A stretch of DNA of 64,000 bases, from positions 248,001 to 312,000 of the forward strand of contig JAEURJ010000007.1 of NCBI GenBank assembly GCA_016789305.1. The letters are read 5' to 3'. Made by a program: the position numbers and the translations under genes. Source of the DNA: Anaerolineales bacterium (GTDB taxonomy: Bacteria > Chloroflexota > Anaerolineae > Anaerolineales > Villigracilaceae). Below the pieces are notes generated by a model. That model ran no database searches. It saw nothing but the letters and a program-made list of their open reading frames with translations, and was not told the origin of the DNA. The stretch's first letter is position 1. Each line of letters starts with the position of its first letter. Positions 17,699 to 26,606 of this stretch are shown here, piece by piece.

Positions 17699-19114
17699 AT
17701 GCTTACGATTGCAGATGTCATTGAAGCGTTAACCTCGTTCCGCCCTCCGAATGCCGAAGCGGTCATTACGGAAGGCGTGATCGATTCGCGTCAAACAATA
17801 CCCGCGTCGCTGTTTGTCGCGATCCCCGGAGAAAAGGTGGATGGACATGACTACATTCCAGAAGCCATCAAGAGGGGGGCTTCTTTTGCTTTAATTCAAC
17901 ACGACGTCCCCGCCTCTCTTCGGACCCTTGACCTGCGCAATGGTCTATCGGCAGAATCCACGCTGGATCTTTCAACACCTCTCTGCCTGCGTGTGGACAA
18001 TACCGTTTCGGCCCTGCAACAGATCGCCCGCTTCTGGCGCCGCAAATTGGATTTGAAAGTTGTGGGCATTACCGGCAGTGTTGGAAAATCCACAACCAAG
18101 GAAGCCGTGGCAGATATGTTAGGCGTGAAATATCGCACTTTGAGGAGTCCCGGCAATCTCAACAATGAGATCGGTTTACCGTTAACCATTTTGAAACTGA
18201 GCAAAGGTTATGAGCGGGCCGTTTTGGAAATGGGCTTTTATGTGCCCGGTGAGATCCAATTCCTTTGCGATATTGCCCTCCCAAAAATCGGCGTTGTCTC
18301 CAACGTGGGCACGGTCCATGCGGAGCGCGCCGGCTCACAGGAGGCCATCGCTCGCGGCAAGAGTGAATTGATCCAGGCCCTCCCTGAAGATGGCGTGGCG
18401 ATCCTGAACTTCGATGATCCCTGGGTTCGCAAAATGGAAGAGAAATCAAAGGCTCGTGTGTTCTTTTACGGTCTTTCCCCGGAAGCCGATCTTTGGGCGG
18501 ATCACATCGAAGGTTTGGGACTCGATGGCATCCGCTTCCAGCTGCATCATAAACATGAAACTGTTCATGTGCGTGTACCAATGATCGGAAGACATTCCGT
18601 GCATACTGCCCTGCGTGCAGCTTCTGTTGGTTTGAACGATGGTCTAAATTGGGAACAGATCGTGGAAGGGCTCTCTCACGGAACCTCACAATTACGTCTT
18701 GTGATCGTTCGCAGCAAAACGGGCGCCTTGATTTTGGACGATACCTACAATGCCTCTCCCGAATCCATGCTGGCTGCATTGAATTTGTTGGATGAACTCG
18801 ATGGCCGCAAGATCGCCGTACTTGGCGACATGCTCGAGCTTGGTCCCTATGAAAAGCAGGGACACGAAATGGTCGGAATGCGCGCTTCACAAGTGGTAAA
18901 GTTACTGCTTACTTTCGGTCCGCGTGCGCATATGATTGCAAATGCGGCGAAACGTGCCGGTATGAAATCATCGAACATTTTGGAGTTTGAAGAATTGGAT
19001 TCCGTTGTGGACTGGCTTGATAAGAATTTAACGACAACTGACGCCGTGCTGATCAAAGGTTCGCATGGCTTGCATATGGAACGCATCACCGCTGCTTTGG
19101 AGGTCCGCTCGTGA
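17699..19114 (+). CDS. murF: UDP-MurNAc-tripeptide--D-Ala-D-Ala ligase MurF
   Basis: 471 residues from ATG at 17699, which begins MLTIADVIEALTSF as the family does. The frame is open further upstream inside ftsI, but that part is the ftsI gene in another frame. ATP-binding loop GSVGKSTTK with lysine 130, then SPGNLNNEIGLPL, the MurF signature, and DDTYNASPESM near the end. It adds D-Ala-D-Ala to UDP-MurNAc-tripeptide in the cytosol. The stop overlaps the mraY GTG start. Confidence 0.95.
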   Translation: MLTIADVIEALTSFRPPNAEAVITEGVIDSRQTIPASLFVAIPGEKVDGHDYIPEAIKRGASFALIQHDVPASLRTLDLRNGLSAESTLDLSTPLCLRVDNTVSALQQIARFWRRKLDLKVVGITGSVGKSTTKEAVADMLGVKYRTLRSPGNLNNEIGLPLTILKLSKGYERAVLEMGFYVPGEIQFLCDIALPKIGVVSNVGTVHAERAGSQEAIARGKSELIQALPEDGVAILNFDDPWVRKMEEKSKARVFFYGLSPEADLWADHIEGLGLDGIRFQLHHKHETVHVRVPMIGRHSVHTALRAASVGLNDGLNWEQIVEGLSHGTSQLRLVIVRSKTGALILDDTYNASPESMLAALNLLDELDGRKIAVLGDMLELGPYEKQGHEMVGMRASQVVKLLLTFGPRAHMIANAAKRAGMKSSNILEFEELDSVVDWLDKNLTTTDAVLIKGSHGLHMERITAALEVRS

Positions 19115-20109
19115 GACAGATCGCCCTTTCCCTCAGCCTGGCCGGGCTGGCTTTTATTATGACGGCTATTTGGGGCGGTCCGTTGCTGCGTATTTTGCGC
19201 CATTACAAGATCGGTAAGATCATCCGTGTGGAAGAGCCCGGTCATCATGGGGTGAAGATGGGTACTCCCACCATGGGCGGGGTATTGTTCATTCTGCCGG
19301 TTCTGTTGTTAAGCGGCCTGTTGAATGCAGTAGCCTTGATCGGTGTCACAGACAGCGGTACTGGCCGCTCTGTCCTTCTTCCAATGTTGGTGATGGTAGG
19401 CTTTGCTATTCTTGGCGCGGTGGATGATTGGCAGGGAATTCGCGGTAAACGCAAAGGCGATGGCATGCGTGCCCGGACCAAATTCACGTATCAGGTAATT
19501 CTTGCACTCGTCATTGCTTACGTGTTGAAATATATGATGGACGTGCCGGATCTGTATTTCCCCGGTTTGTTTTTTGAGATCGAATTGGGCTGGCTGTATG
19601 TACCCATCGCAGCTTTTATCATTGTGGCTGAATCGAATGCGATGAATTTTACAGATGGTCTTGACGGCCTGGCTGGACTGATCGCAGCGACTGCCATTGC
19701 TGCGTACGGTGGGATCGCCCTGGTGCAGGATCAGGTTTTTATAGCCCGTTTTTGTTTTATTCTCGTTGGCGCTTTGTTTGGTTTTCTCTGGTTTAACGTA
19801 CATCCGGCGGAATTATTCATGGGCGATACCGGTTCGCTCCCATTAGGTGCTGTGTTGGCAGTTGTTGCACTGATGACCGGTCAGTGGCCGATGTTGCTGG
19901 TCATCGGAATTATTCCGCTCGCAGAAATGGTCAGTGATGTAATTCAAATTGTTTACTTCAAATGGACAAAAGGAAAACGCTTTTTCAAAATGGCTCCCAT
20001 TCATTTGCACTTTGAATTGCTTGGATGGAGTGAAACGCAGGTGGTACAGCGTTTTTGGTTGATCGGGTTGATGGCTGCCTTGATCGGCATAGGATTGTCG
20101 CAGGTTTAA
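19111..20109 (+). CDS. mraY: Phospho-N-acetylmuramoyl-pentapeptide transferase MraY
   Basis: 332 residues from a GTG start, with about ten membrane helices. It transfers phospho-MurNAc-pentapeptide to undecaprenyl phosphate to form lipid I. Catalytic acidic residues are seen as DD at 105-106 (GAVDDWQG) and D182 and D185 (NFTDGLDGLAG). PTMGGVLFI and MGDTGSLPLGAVLAVVA are further family blocks, as is APIHLHFELLGWSE in the last loop. It is translationally coupled to murF. Confidence 0.97.
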   Translation: MRQIALSLSLAGLAFIMTAIWGGPLLRILRHYKIGKIIRVEEPGHHGVKMGTPTMGGVLFILPVLLLSGLLNAVALIGVTDSGTGRSVLLPMLVMVGFAILGAVDDWQGIRGKRKGDGMRARTKFTYQVILALVIAYVLKYMMDVPDLYFPGLFFEIELGWLYVPIAAFIIVAESNAMNFTDGLDGLAGLIAATAIAAYGGIALVQDQVFIARFCFILVGALFGFLWFNVHPAELFMGDTGSLPLGAVLAVVALMTGQWPMLLVIGIIPLAEMVSDVIQIVYFKWTKGKRFFKMAPIHLHFELLGWSETQVVQRFWLIGLMAALIGIGLSQV

Positions 20110-20113
20110 CAAG

Positions 20114-21487
20114 ATGACTGACTGGAACGGCAAACGCATTCTCATTCTCGGAGCTGCGCGACAGGGCATTGCCCTTGCGCGCTGGCTTTCCCGTCACGGT
20201 TCAAACGTGACCTTGAGTGATTCGCGTTCATTGGATGCATTGACCTCCGCCCAGGCATCTCTGGCTGATACAAATGTGCAGTGGGCGGTGGGTGGTCATC
20301 CCTTGGAATTGCTGGATGCGACCGATCTGCTTTGCCTTTCCGGTGGTGTTCCGTTGACTTTGCCCATTGTTCAAGAAGCCTTCAAGCGAGGCATTCCAGT
20401 TTCAAACGACTCGCAGATCTTCATGGAAGTCGTTCCATGCAAGACCATTGGCATTACGGGTTCAGCGGGCAAGACCACCACGACGACTTTGGTTGGCAAT
20501 ATGGCCAAGCGACAATACGGCGAACGTGCGTTTGTCGGCGGCAACATTGGCGATCCGTTGATCAATTACGTGGATGTGATGAAACAGGATGACATCGCGA
20601 TTTTGGAATTGTCTTCCTTTCAACTGGAACAGATGACGATTTCGCCGAATGTCGCTGCGATCTTGAATGTCACGCCCAATCATTTGGACCGCCACGGCAC
20701 GATGGAAGAATATACAAAGGCCAAGGCGCACATCCTTGATTTTCAAAGTGAAAATGACACGGCTGTTCTCGGTCGTGATGACAAAGGTTCATGGAATTTG
20801 AAAGACAAAGCGAAAGGTGAGTTGTTGACCTTCAGTTTGCATGACTTGGAAGAAGGCCTGAACGGTGCCTACTTGCATGACGGATTGTTAAACCTGCGCG
20901 ATGGAAATGCTTATTTACCTTTGCTCGTGCGCGAAAAAATCAAATTGCCCGGAGACCATAATGTGGCGAATGTGCTTGCCGCATTCACCATCGGTCACGC
21001 GGCCGGATTCAAGCTGGATTCCATGCTCGAAGCAGTTGAGGAATTTCGCGGCGTGCCGCATCGGCTGGAGTTAGTCCGCGAGTTGAACGGTGTGCGCTGG
21101 TATAACGGATCGATTGCAACTGCACCGGAACGAAGCATGGCGGATATTCATGCTTTTGACGAGCCGATCGTGCTCATGCTTGGCGGACGTGACAAGGATC
21201 TGCCCTGGGATGGGATCGCAAAACTGATCCGCAAACGTGTGGATCATGTGGTGCTTTTTGGTGAGGCGGCGGAACTGATTGAGAAAGCCATATCAGCTGC
21301 AGGTGGAACCCGAAGCGGTGACCTTCGCCGTGCGAATAATCTTAAAGAGGCTGTTGCCATCGCCGCAGAAGCTGCCAGTGCGGGAGATATCGTCTTGTTT
21401 TCGCCGGGCGGCACCAGCTATGACGAGTTTGTTGATTTTGCGGCGAGAGGAGAAGCGTTTAGAAAATGGGTATTGGAACTTTCGTAA
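20114..21487 (+). CDS. murD: UDP-MurNAc-L-Ala--D-Glu ligase MurD
   Basis: 457 residues. ATP loop GSAGKTTTT with lysine 120, then NIGDPLI, LELSSFQLEQM, NVTPNHLDRHGTMEEY and the C-terminal FSPGGTSYDEF, which together identify MurD. N-terminal GAARQGIALARWL is the uridine-diphosphate-binding Rossmann loop. It adds D-glutamate to UDP-MurNAc-L-Ala. One departure: the usual NDSKATN is written YNGSIATAPERS, so the C-terminal domain loop is somewhat divergent. The 3' end overlaps ftsW by 22 bases. Confidence 0.95.
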   Translation: MTDWNGKRILILGAARQGIALARWLSRHGSNVTLSDSRSLDALTSAQASLADTNVQWAVGGHPLELLDATDLLCLSGGVPLTLPIVQEAFKRGIPVSNDSQIFMEVVPCKTIGITGSAGKTTTTTLVGNMAKRQYGERAFVGGNIGDPLINYVDVMKQDDIAILELSSFQLEQMTISPNVAAILNVTPNHLDRHGTMEEYTKAKAHILDFQSENDTAVLGRDDKGSWNLKDKAKGELLTFSLHDLEEGLNGAYLHDGLLNLRDGNAYLPLLVREKIKLPGDHNVANVLAAFTIGHAAGFKLDSMLEAVEEFRGVPHRLELVRELNGVRWYNGSIATAPERSMADIHAFDEPIVLMLGGRDKDLPWDGIAKLIRKRVDHVVLFGEAAELIEKAISAAGGTRSGDLRRANNLKEAVAIAAEAASAGDIVLFSPGGTSYDEFVDFAARGEAFRKWVLELS

Positions 21488-22689
21488 ATAAAAAACCGTT
21501 CGGCGTCCCGACGTTTTTACGCGGGTTCGACGTGCCGTTGGCTGTGATCGTTTTCGCGCTGACTTCCTTCGGCTTGTTGATGCTGTATTCGTCCTCATGG
21601 GATTTTTCGTTCAGCGCATATGGCGATGCGATGTTCATGTTCAAACGCCAGATCAACTGGCTTCTTCTTGGATTGGTGATCGCCACTGTTCTGGCTTTTG
21701 TGGATTATCACGCGTGGCGCAAGTATGTGGTGGTTGCAATGTCTGCGACGATCTTATTGTTGATCGTTGTGTTGCTGATGAGCGAAATCCGCTTCAATGC
21801 AAAGCGTGCCATCTTCGGCGGTTCCGTACAGCCTTCGGAGTTGGCGAAATTGGTTTCGATCATGTATCTGAGTGTGTGGCTGTATGCGAAACGACAGCAG
21901 TTGCACGATATCTCCCTGGGTCTGATCCCATTGGGTGTAATTCTTGGGGTCGTCGGCGGCTTGATCTATCAACAACCGGACTTAAGTGCCGCAGCCACAG
22001 TTCTCATGCTTGGTGGATTGCTCTTCTTTCTTGCCGGCGGTGACCTGAAACAGATCGGCGTATTGCTCCTGGTGGCCGTTGCGGCTGCATGGATCGTGGC
22101 TTCGATCAGCGCCACCGGTCAGCAGCGTGTGGGTGATTTTCTTGCCGGTATCAAGGATCCGTTGCAGGCTTCGTATCATGTGCGCCGTTCGTTCGAAGCA
22201 ATTGTCAACGGCGGCTGGTTTGGAGTTGGGATTGGAAAATCGCAATCAAAATTAACCGGCTTGCCGGTCCCTCCCACCGATAGCGTATTTGCTGTCGTGG
22301 CGGAGGAACTCGGTTTGTTCGGTGCGGTGTTGTTGATCGGTTTATATGGCGCTTTGGTATGGCGTGGTTTGGTCATTGCCCGCCGCGCGCCCGATATGTT
22401 GGGCACGATCCTTGCTTCCGGCCTGGTACTTTGGATCGCGATGGAAGCATTGATCAACATGGCGGTGATGGTTGGGCTGCTGCCGTTCGCAGGGAATGCC
22501 CTGCCGTTCATCAGCGCGGGCGGTTCGAATCTGGTAGCCACATTGGCGGCGCTTGGCATCTTATTTAATATTTCCCGCCAGACCGGTGAGGGTACGATAT
22601 CAGACGAAGAATGGAGGTCCTACAGTGCGATTGTTGATCTGCGCGGGCGGAACAGGCGGCGGAGTATATCCGGCGCTCGCCGTCCATGA
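21466..22689 (+). CDS. ftsW: SEDS-family peptidoglycan polymerase FtsW
   Basis: 407 residues with about ten membrane helices. Family marks are RQINWLLLG, QPSELAKL, GLIYQQPDLSAAATVLMLGG (catalytic Asp in DLS), the long loop with WFGVGIGKSQSKLTGLPVPPTDSVFAVVAEELG, here cited in two halves (WFGVGIGKSQSK and TDSVFAVVAEELG), and PFISAGGSNLVATLA. FtsW polymerises lipid II at the septum with FtsI. The basic tail ending RRRSISGARRP runs 65 bases into murG, an unusually long overlap. Confidence 0.94.
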   Translation: MGIGTFVNKKPFGVPTFLRGFDVPLAVIVFALTSFGLLMLYSSSWDFSFSAYGDAMFMFKRQINWLLLGLVIATVLAFVDYHAWRKYVVVAMSATILLLIVVLLMSEIRFNAKRAIFGGSVQPSELAKLVSIMYLSVWLYAKRQQLHDISLGLIPLGVILGVVGGLIYQQPDLSAAATVLMLGGLLFFLAGGDLKQIGVLLLVAVAAAWIVASISATGQQRVGDFLAGIKDPLQASYHVRRSFEAIVNGGWFGVGIGKSQSKLTGLPVPPTDSVFAVVAEELGLFGAVLLIGLYGALVWRGLVIARRAPDMLGTILASGLVLWIAMEALINMAVMVGLLPFAGNALPFISAGGSNLVATLAALGILFNISRQTGEGTISDEEWRSYSAIVDLRGRNRRRSISGARRP

Positions 22690-23722
22690 GGCGCTCATTG
22701 CGCAACATAAAACGACAGATGTGCTGTGGGTGGGTGGTGAAGGCGGCATGGAGGAGGAGCTCGTGAAGCGTGCGGGCATTCCGTATCGTTCGATTTCTGC
22801 TGCTGGAGTGCATGGCGTGGGTTTGCGCGCACTTCCGGGCAACGTGTCGAAGCTTACGCGTGGTGTGATCGAATCGCGCCGCATCCTGCGTGAGTTCAAG
22901 CCCGATGCGTTGTTTTTTACCGGCGGTTATGTGGCCGCTCCGATGGCGGTCGCGTCGCGCAAGATCCCAACCGTATTGTTTGTGCCCGATATCGAACCGG
23001 GTCTCGCACTGAAGTTCCTTTCTTATTTTTCGGATGTCATCACTGTGACAACTTCCGACTCAAATCGATATTTTCGCCGCGCCAGCAGAATCGTCCCCAC
23101 CGGCTACCCGCTTCGCGCGGACCTTTCAAACTGGTCCCGCGAAAAAGCGACTCAGCGTTTTGGGCTTTCTTCGGGTAAACCCGTGTTGCTTGTCACCGGT
23201 GGAAGCAAAGGTGCGCGTTCGATCAACATGGCGATATTGAATTGTTTGAACGAATTGTTGCAGATCGCGCAGGTCATTCATATTACTGGCACTTTGGATT
23301 GGCCTGTAGTTGAAAAGGCGATGCAGGAATTGCCCGCAGATCTCAAAGAAAATTATCATGCCATGCCATACTCTCACGAAATGGGTGCAGCACTTGCAGC
23401 GGCAGATCTTGTGCTTTCACGCTCGGGTGCATCTTCCCTGGGTGAATATCCTTTCTTTGAGTTGCCTGCCGTGCTGGTCCCCTATCCATATGCATGGCGA
23501 TATCAAAAAGTAAACGCTGACTATCTTGTAAGCCGCAAAGCGGCCATTCTCTTGCAGGATGAACTCTTGAACGATACACTTTTATCCGTGTTGAAGGATG
23601 TATTGGGTGATCGAACCAAACGAAAAGAAATGGGCGCCGCGATGAAATCCTTATCCCGCCCGAATGCGGCAGAACGCATTGCCAGCCAGTTGTTGGAATT
23701 GGCAGGAGACCGGCCCTTATGA
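22625..23722 (+). CDS. murG: UDP-GlcNAc--lipid I N-acetylglucosaminyltransferase MurG
   Basis: 365 residues from GTG at 22625, chosen because GGAGG lies at 22613-22617 and the protein then begins VRLLICAGGTGGGVYPALAV, the MurG start. Longer versions of the frame would only repeat ftsW sequence. A second glycine loop is TGGSKGARSIN, and LVLSRSGASSLGEYPFFELPAVLVP contains the donor-binding block. It converts lipid I to lipid II on the inner face of the membrane. It overlaps ftsW by 65 bases and the next gene by 4. Confidence 0.95.
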   Translation: MRLLICAGGTGGGVYPALAVHEALIAQHKTTDVLWVGGEGGMEEELVKRAGIPYRSISAAGVHGVGLRALPGNVSKLTRGVIESRRILREFKPDALFFTGGYVAAPMAVASRKIPTVLFVPDIEPGLALKFLSYFSDVITVTTSDSNRYFRRASRIVPTGYPLRADLSNWSREKATQRFGLSSGKPVLLVTGGSKGARSINMAILNCLNELLQIAQVIHITGTLDWPVVEKAMQELPADLKENYHAMPYSHEMGAALAAADLVLSRSGASSLGEYPFFELPAVLVPYPYAWRYQKVNADYLVSRKAAILLQDELLNDTLLSVLKDVLGDRTKRKEMGAAMKSLSRPNAAERIASQLLELAGDRPL

Positions 23723-24249
23723 TGAGTATTGTTTATCTTTTTTGGATGTATGTGATTCTCTTTGCCATTATCGGCGCCATGCGCGGCTGGGCAAAGGAGT
23801 TGTTGGTGATCTTCAGCGCCATTACTGCTTTGGCTGTAAACATGTTGATGGATAAATACATTCCTCTTGTGCGCGACCTGCCGGATAACAGCAGCTCCGT
23901 CTTTTGGGTCCGCTCGATCATTCTGATCGCCCTGGTTTATTTTGGGTATCAAACTGTTGCGGTCGTTCCACGTCTGGCATCCAAAGCCGCACGCGAACGA
24001 TTGCAGGACGCGCTCTTCGGGGCGGTGGTGGGCGGCTTGAACGGATACTTCATCGCCGGTTCGATCTTGTTTTACAACCATGTGGCCGATTACCCATACA
24101 GAAACATCATCAGCCCGGCTACCGACCCCGCCATCATCGCCGCCATCGACACCATGATGAAATACATGCCGCCGCGTTTGATCGGCGAACCGGGTATTTA
24201 TTTTGCTGTCATCATCATTTTGATCTTTATTATTGTGGTTTATATCTAG
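23719..24249 (+). CDS. CvpA-family membrane protein inside the dcw cluster
   Basis: 176 residues, four to five hydrophobic helices, with the opening MSIVYLFWMYVILFAIIGAMRGWAKELLVI typical of CvpA (colicin V production) proteins: a helix, then RGWxKE. Family function is not settled. In other bacteria CvpA has been linked to envelope integrity. It lies between murG (4-base overlap) and murC, a place where standard dcw clusters have no such gene, so a role at the division or cell-wall machinery is inferred. Confidence 0.7.
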   Translation: MMSIVYLFWMYVILFAIIGAMRGWAKELLVIFSAITALAVNMLMDKYIPLVRDLPDNSSSVFWVRSIILIALVYFGYQTVAVVPRLASKAARERLQDALFGAVVGGLNGYFIAGSILFYNHVADYPYRNIISPATDPAIIAAIDTMMKYMPPRLIGEPGIYFAVIIILIFIIVVYI

Positions 24250-24258
24250 GAATTAATT

Positions 24259-24295
24259 TTTGCTCTTTCGGAGGATTGGCCCCCGAAAGAGCAAA
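24259..24295 (+). promoter_or_regulatory. 13-bp hairpin just upstream of murC
   Basis: Perfect arms TTTGCTCTTTCGG (24259-24271) and CCGAAAGAGCAAA (24283-24295) with an 11-base loop. There is no T run after it. The right arm touches the murC ribosome site (AAAGGAAA, 24293-24300), so it could tune translation or mark an RNA-processing point rather than end transcription. Confidence 0.7.
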
Positions 24296-24305
24296 GGAAA
24301 ATATT

Positions 24306-25697
24306 ATGACTCACGTTCACTTCATCGGCATTGGCGGTTCAGGGCTTTCTGCCATCGCGCGCCTGCTCAAAGAGAGCGGCTATGAAGTGACGGGTTCGGA
24401 CCGCTCGCTTTCCCCGTTTGCAGTGGACCTGCAAAGTGCCGGCATCAAAGTTTTCATTGGACATGAGGCCGGTAATATCAAAGGCGCGGATTGGGTCGTG
24501 CGTTCTTCTGCAATCACAGATGATAACGATGAAGTCAAGGCAGCGCAGCAAACTGGAATTCCTGTTTACAAACGTGCTGATTTTCTTGGCCAATTGATGA
24601 CCGAGAAAACAGGAATTGCTGTCGCGGGAACACACGGCAAGACCACGACCACTGCCATGATCGCCTGGATGTTGTACGCAATGAAACGAGACCCGTCCTT
24701 TATCGTCGGCGGTACATTGAACAACCTCAAGGTGAATGCGCGGGCGGGCAAGGGCAGCGCCTTCATCATCGAAGCAGATGAATATGATCGCATGTTCCTT
24801 GGCTTGAAACCGCAAATCGAAGTAGTTACCAATCTGGAACACGATCATCCCGATTGCTACCCAACCTTTGAAGATATGTACACAGCTTTCCAAAGCTTTG
24901 TGAACCTGCTTCCTTCGGATGGTACATTGATCGCCTGTGCAGACGATAAAGGGGCGGTGACTTTGTTGTCCCATGCACGCCAAAAAGGGTTGGGAGTTAT
25001 TTCCTACAGCCTTCATGCTGAGATGACCATCAACAGCCCGCAATGGATGCAGGCACGTGCACCTCAACCGAATACTCGCGGCGGATACGATTTTTCCGCA
25101 ATGACCAATGTGGGAACAGACGCTGCAAGTATCGCCAGGGTTTCGTTGCAGGTGCCGGGAGAACATAATGTACGAAATGCGCTGGCTGCATTATCCGTTG
25201 CGGCAACAATGGGATTGCCTTTGCAGGAAGCAGCCGATGCTCTTGGAGAATTTACCGGCACCGGCCGTCGCTTTGAAATACGCGGCGAAAAAAGAGGCGT
25301 GATCGTTGTGGATGATTATGCTCATCATCCCACTGAAATCAAGGCAATTCTCTCGGCAACGAAGGCGCGTTATCCCAGCCGGCGGATTTGGGCCGTTTGG
25401 CAGCCTCATACCTATTCCCGCACGCAGACGTTGTTCCTTGAGTTTTCCCGCGCGTTTCCTGATGCGCAGGAAGTGCTTGTGACGGAGATCTACGCTTCAC
25501 GCGAACCGAAACAGGATTTTTCCTCTGCGGAAGTGGTGAGTGCCATGCCGCATCCTTCCGCCCGGTTTACGGGTTCGCTGGAAAACACGACGGATTATTT
25601 GTTGAAGAATCTAGGCTCCAATGATGTGTTGATCGTGATGTCTGCCGGCGATGCCGACCAGATCAGCACGGATGTTTTGAAAGGCTTGAAAGAGTAA
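24306..25697 (+). CDS. murC: UDP-N-acetylmuramate--L-alanine ligase MurC
   Basis: 463 residues from ATG at 24306, preceded by AAAGGAAA, giving the standard start MTHVHFIGIGGSGLSAIARLL. The frame is open upstream through the cvpA-like gene but that part is not MurC. ATP loop GTHGKTTTT with lysine 112, EADEYDRMFL, NLEHDHPDCY and DDYAHHPTEI are MurC signatures. It adds L-alanine to UDP-MurNAc, the first peptide step. Confidence 0.96.
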   Translation: MTHVHFIGIGGSGLSAIARLLKESGYEVTGSDRSLSPFAVDLQSAGIKVFIGHEAGNIKGADWVVRSSAITDDNDEVKAAQQTGIPVYKRADFLGQLMTEKTGIAVAGTHGKTTTTAMIAWMLYAMKRDPSFIVGGTLNNLKVNARAGKGSAFIIEADEYDRMFLGLKPQIEVVTNLEHDHPDCYPTFEDMYTAFQSFVNLLPSDGTLIACADDKGAVTLLSHARQKGLGVISYSLHAEMTINSPQWMQARAPQPNTRGGYDFSAMTNVGTDAASIARVSLQVPGEHNVRNALAALSVAATMGLPLQEAADALGEFTGTGRRFEIRGEKRGVIVVDDYAHHPTEIKAILSATKARYPSRRIWAVWQPHTYSRTQTLFLEFSRAFPDAQEVLVTEIYASREPKQDFSSAEVVSAMPHPSARFTGSLENTTDYLLKNLGSNDVLIVMSAGDADQISTDVLKGLKE

Positions 25698-26606
25698 ATG
25701 ATCGTGACCAACCTGGCCGTTGACCTGCTCCGCGCTGAATTTGGTGCCGCCGTGCAAGAGAATGTGATTCTTGCACCGTATACTTCTGCGCGCATCGGCG
25801 GGCCTGCAGATGTATTGCTCACCGTCAAGACCGCAGATGAATTGGCTCAGGCCATGCAGTTGATCTGGGAGCACGGGTTTCCATATTATGTGTTGGGGGG
25901 CGGCTCGAATGTGCTGGTCAATGACGAGGGCTTTCGGGGTGTGGTCGTTTTGAACAAGGCGAAGGAAGTGCGTTTTGAAAGCGGCGACCAGCCGTCAGTT
26001 TGGTGTGAAGCGGGTGTCGTCTTCAGCAACCTTGCGAATCGATGTGCGTCCAAAGGTTTTGGCGGTTTGGAATGGGGAGCCACGGTCCCCGGCACGATCG
26101 GTGGCGCGGTATATGGCAATGCAGGTGCATTCGGCGGTGATGTCGCTGGTAATTTGATCTGGGCTGATGTATTGACGGAGAATGGACGCGAAAGATTTTC
26201 GGTTGCACAAATGGCGTATGGATACCGCACCAGTATCTTGAAACGCCATGAAATTAAGGCAATAGTACTTTCGGCTTTGTTGGGTTTAAAAAACTCAACG
26301 AAAGAGGAAGTGTCTGCTAAAATTGCTGAATTCAGCGAACGCCGCAAGGCTACACAACCGCCCGGAGCAAGCATGGGTTCGATGTTCAAGAATCCGACCG
26401 GTGATTTTGCAGGCCGATTGATCGAAGATGCAGGATTAAAAGGGGCTCGCATCGGCAACGCTGAGATCAGCAAGATACACGGTAATTTTTTCATCAATCA
26501 TGGCGAAACAAAGGCAGGCGATGTACTTGCATTGATTCGCTTGACTCAGGAAACGGTACTTAATAAATTTGGCGTGCAGCTTGAATTGGAAATTGAACTG
26601 ATATGA
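25698..26606 (+). CDS. murB: UDP-N-acetylenolpyruvoylglucosamine reductase MurB
   Basis: 302 residues. FAD-binding blocks are ARIGGPADVLL, VLGGGSNVLVNDEGFRGVV, and GTIGGAVYGNAGAFGGDV. The catalytic proton donor region is seen as PPGASMGSMFKNP, and the end has NFFINHGETKAGDVLALI. It reduces UDP-GlcNAc-enolpyruvate to UDP-MurNAc with NADPH in the cytosol. It starts the base after murC ends and overlaps ddl by 4 bases. Confidence 0.96.
   Translation: MIVTNLAVDLLRAEFGAAVQENVILAPYTSARIGGPADVLLTVKTADELAQAMQLIWEHGFPYYVLGGGSNVLVNDEGFRGVVVLNKAKEVRFESGDQPSVWCEAGVVFSNLANRCASKGFGGLEWGATVPGTIGGAVYGNAGAFGGDVAGNLIWADVLTENGRERFSVAQMAYGYRTSILKRHEIKAIVLSALLGLKNSTKEEVSAKIAEFSERRKATQPPGASMGSMFKNPTGDFAGRLIEDAGLKGARIGNAEISKIHGNFFINHGETKAGDVLALIRLTQETVLNKFGVQLELEIELI

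Noticed and set aside
24339..25166. 275-codon minus-strand frame opposite murC
   Set aside because: It lies fully within murC, has no start signal and no recognisable domain.
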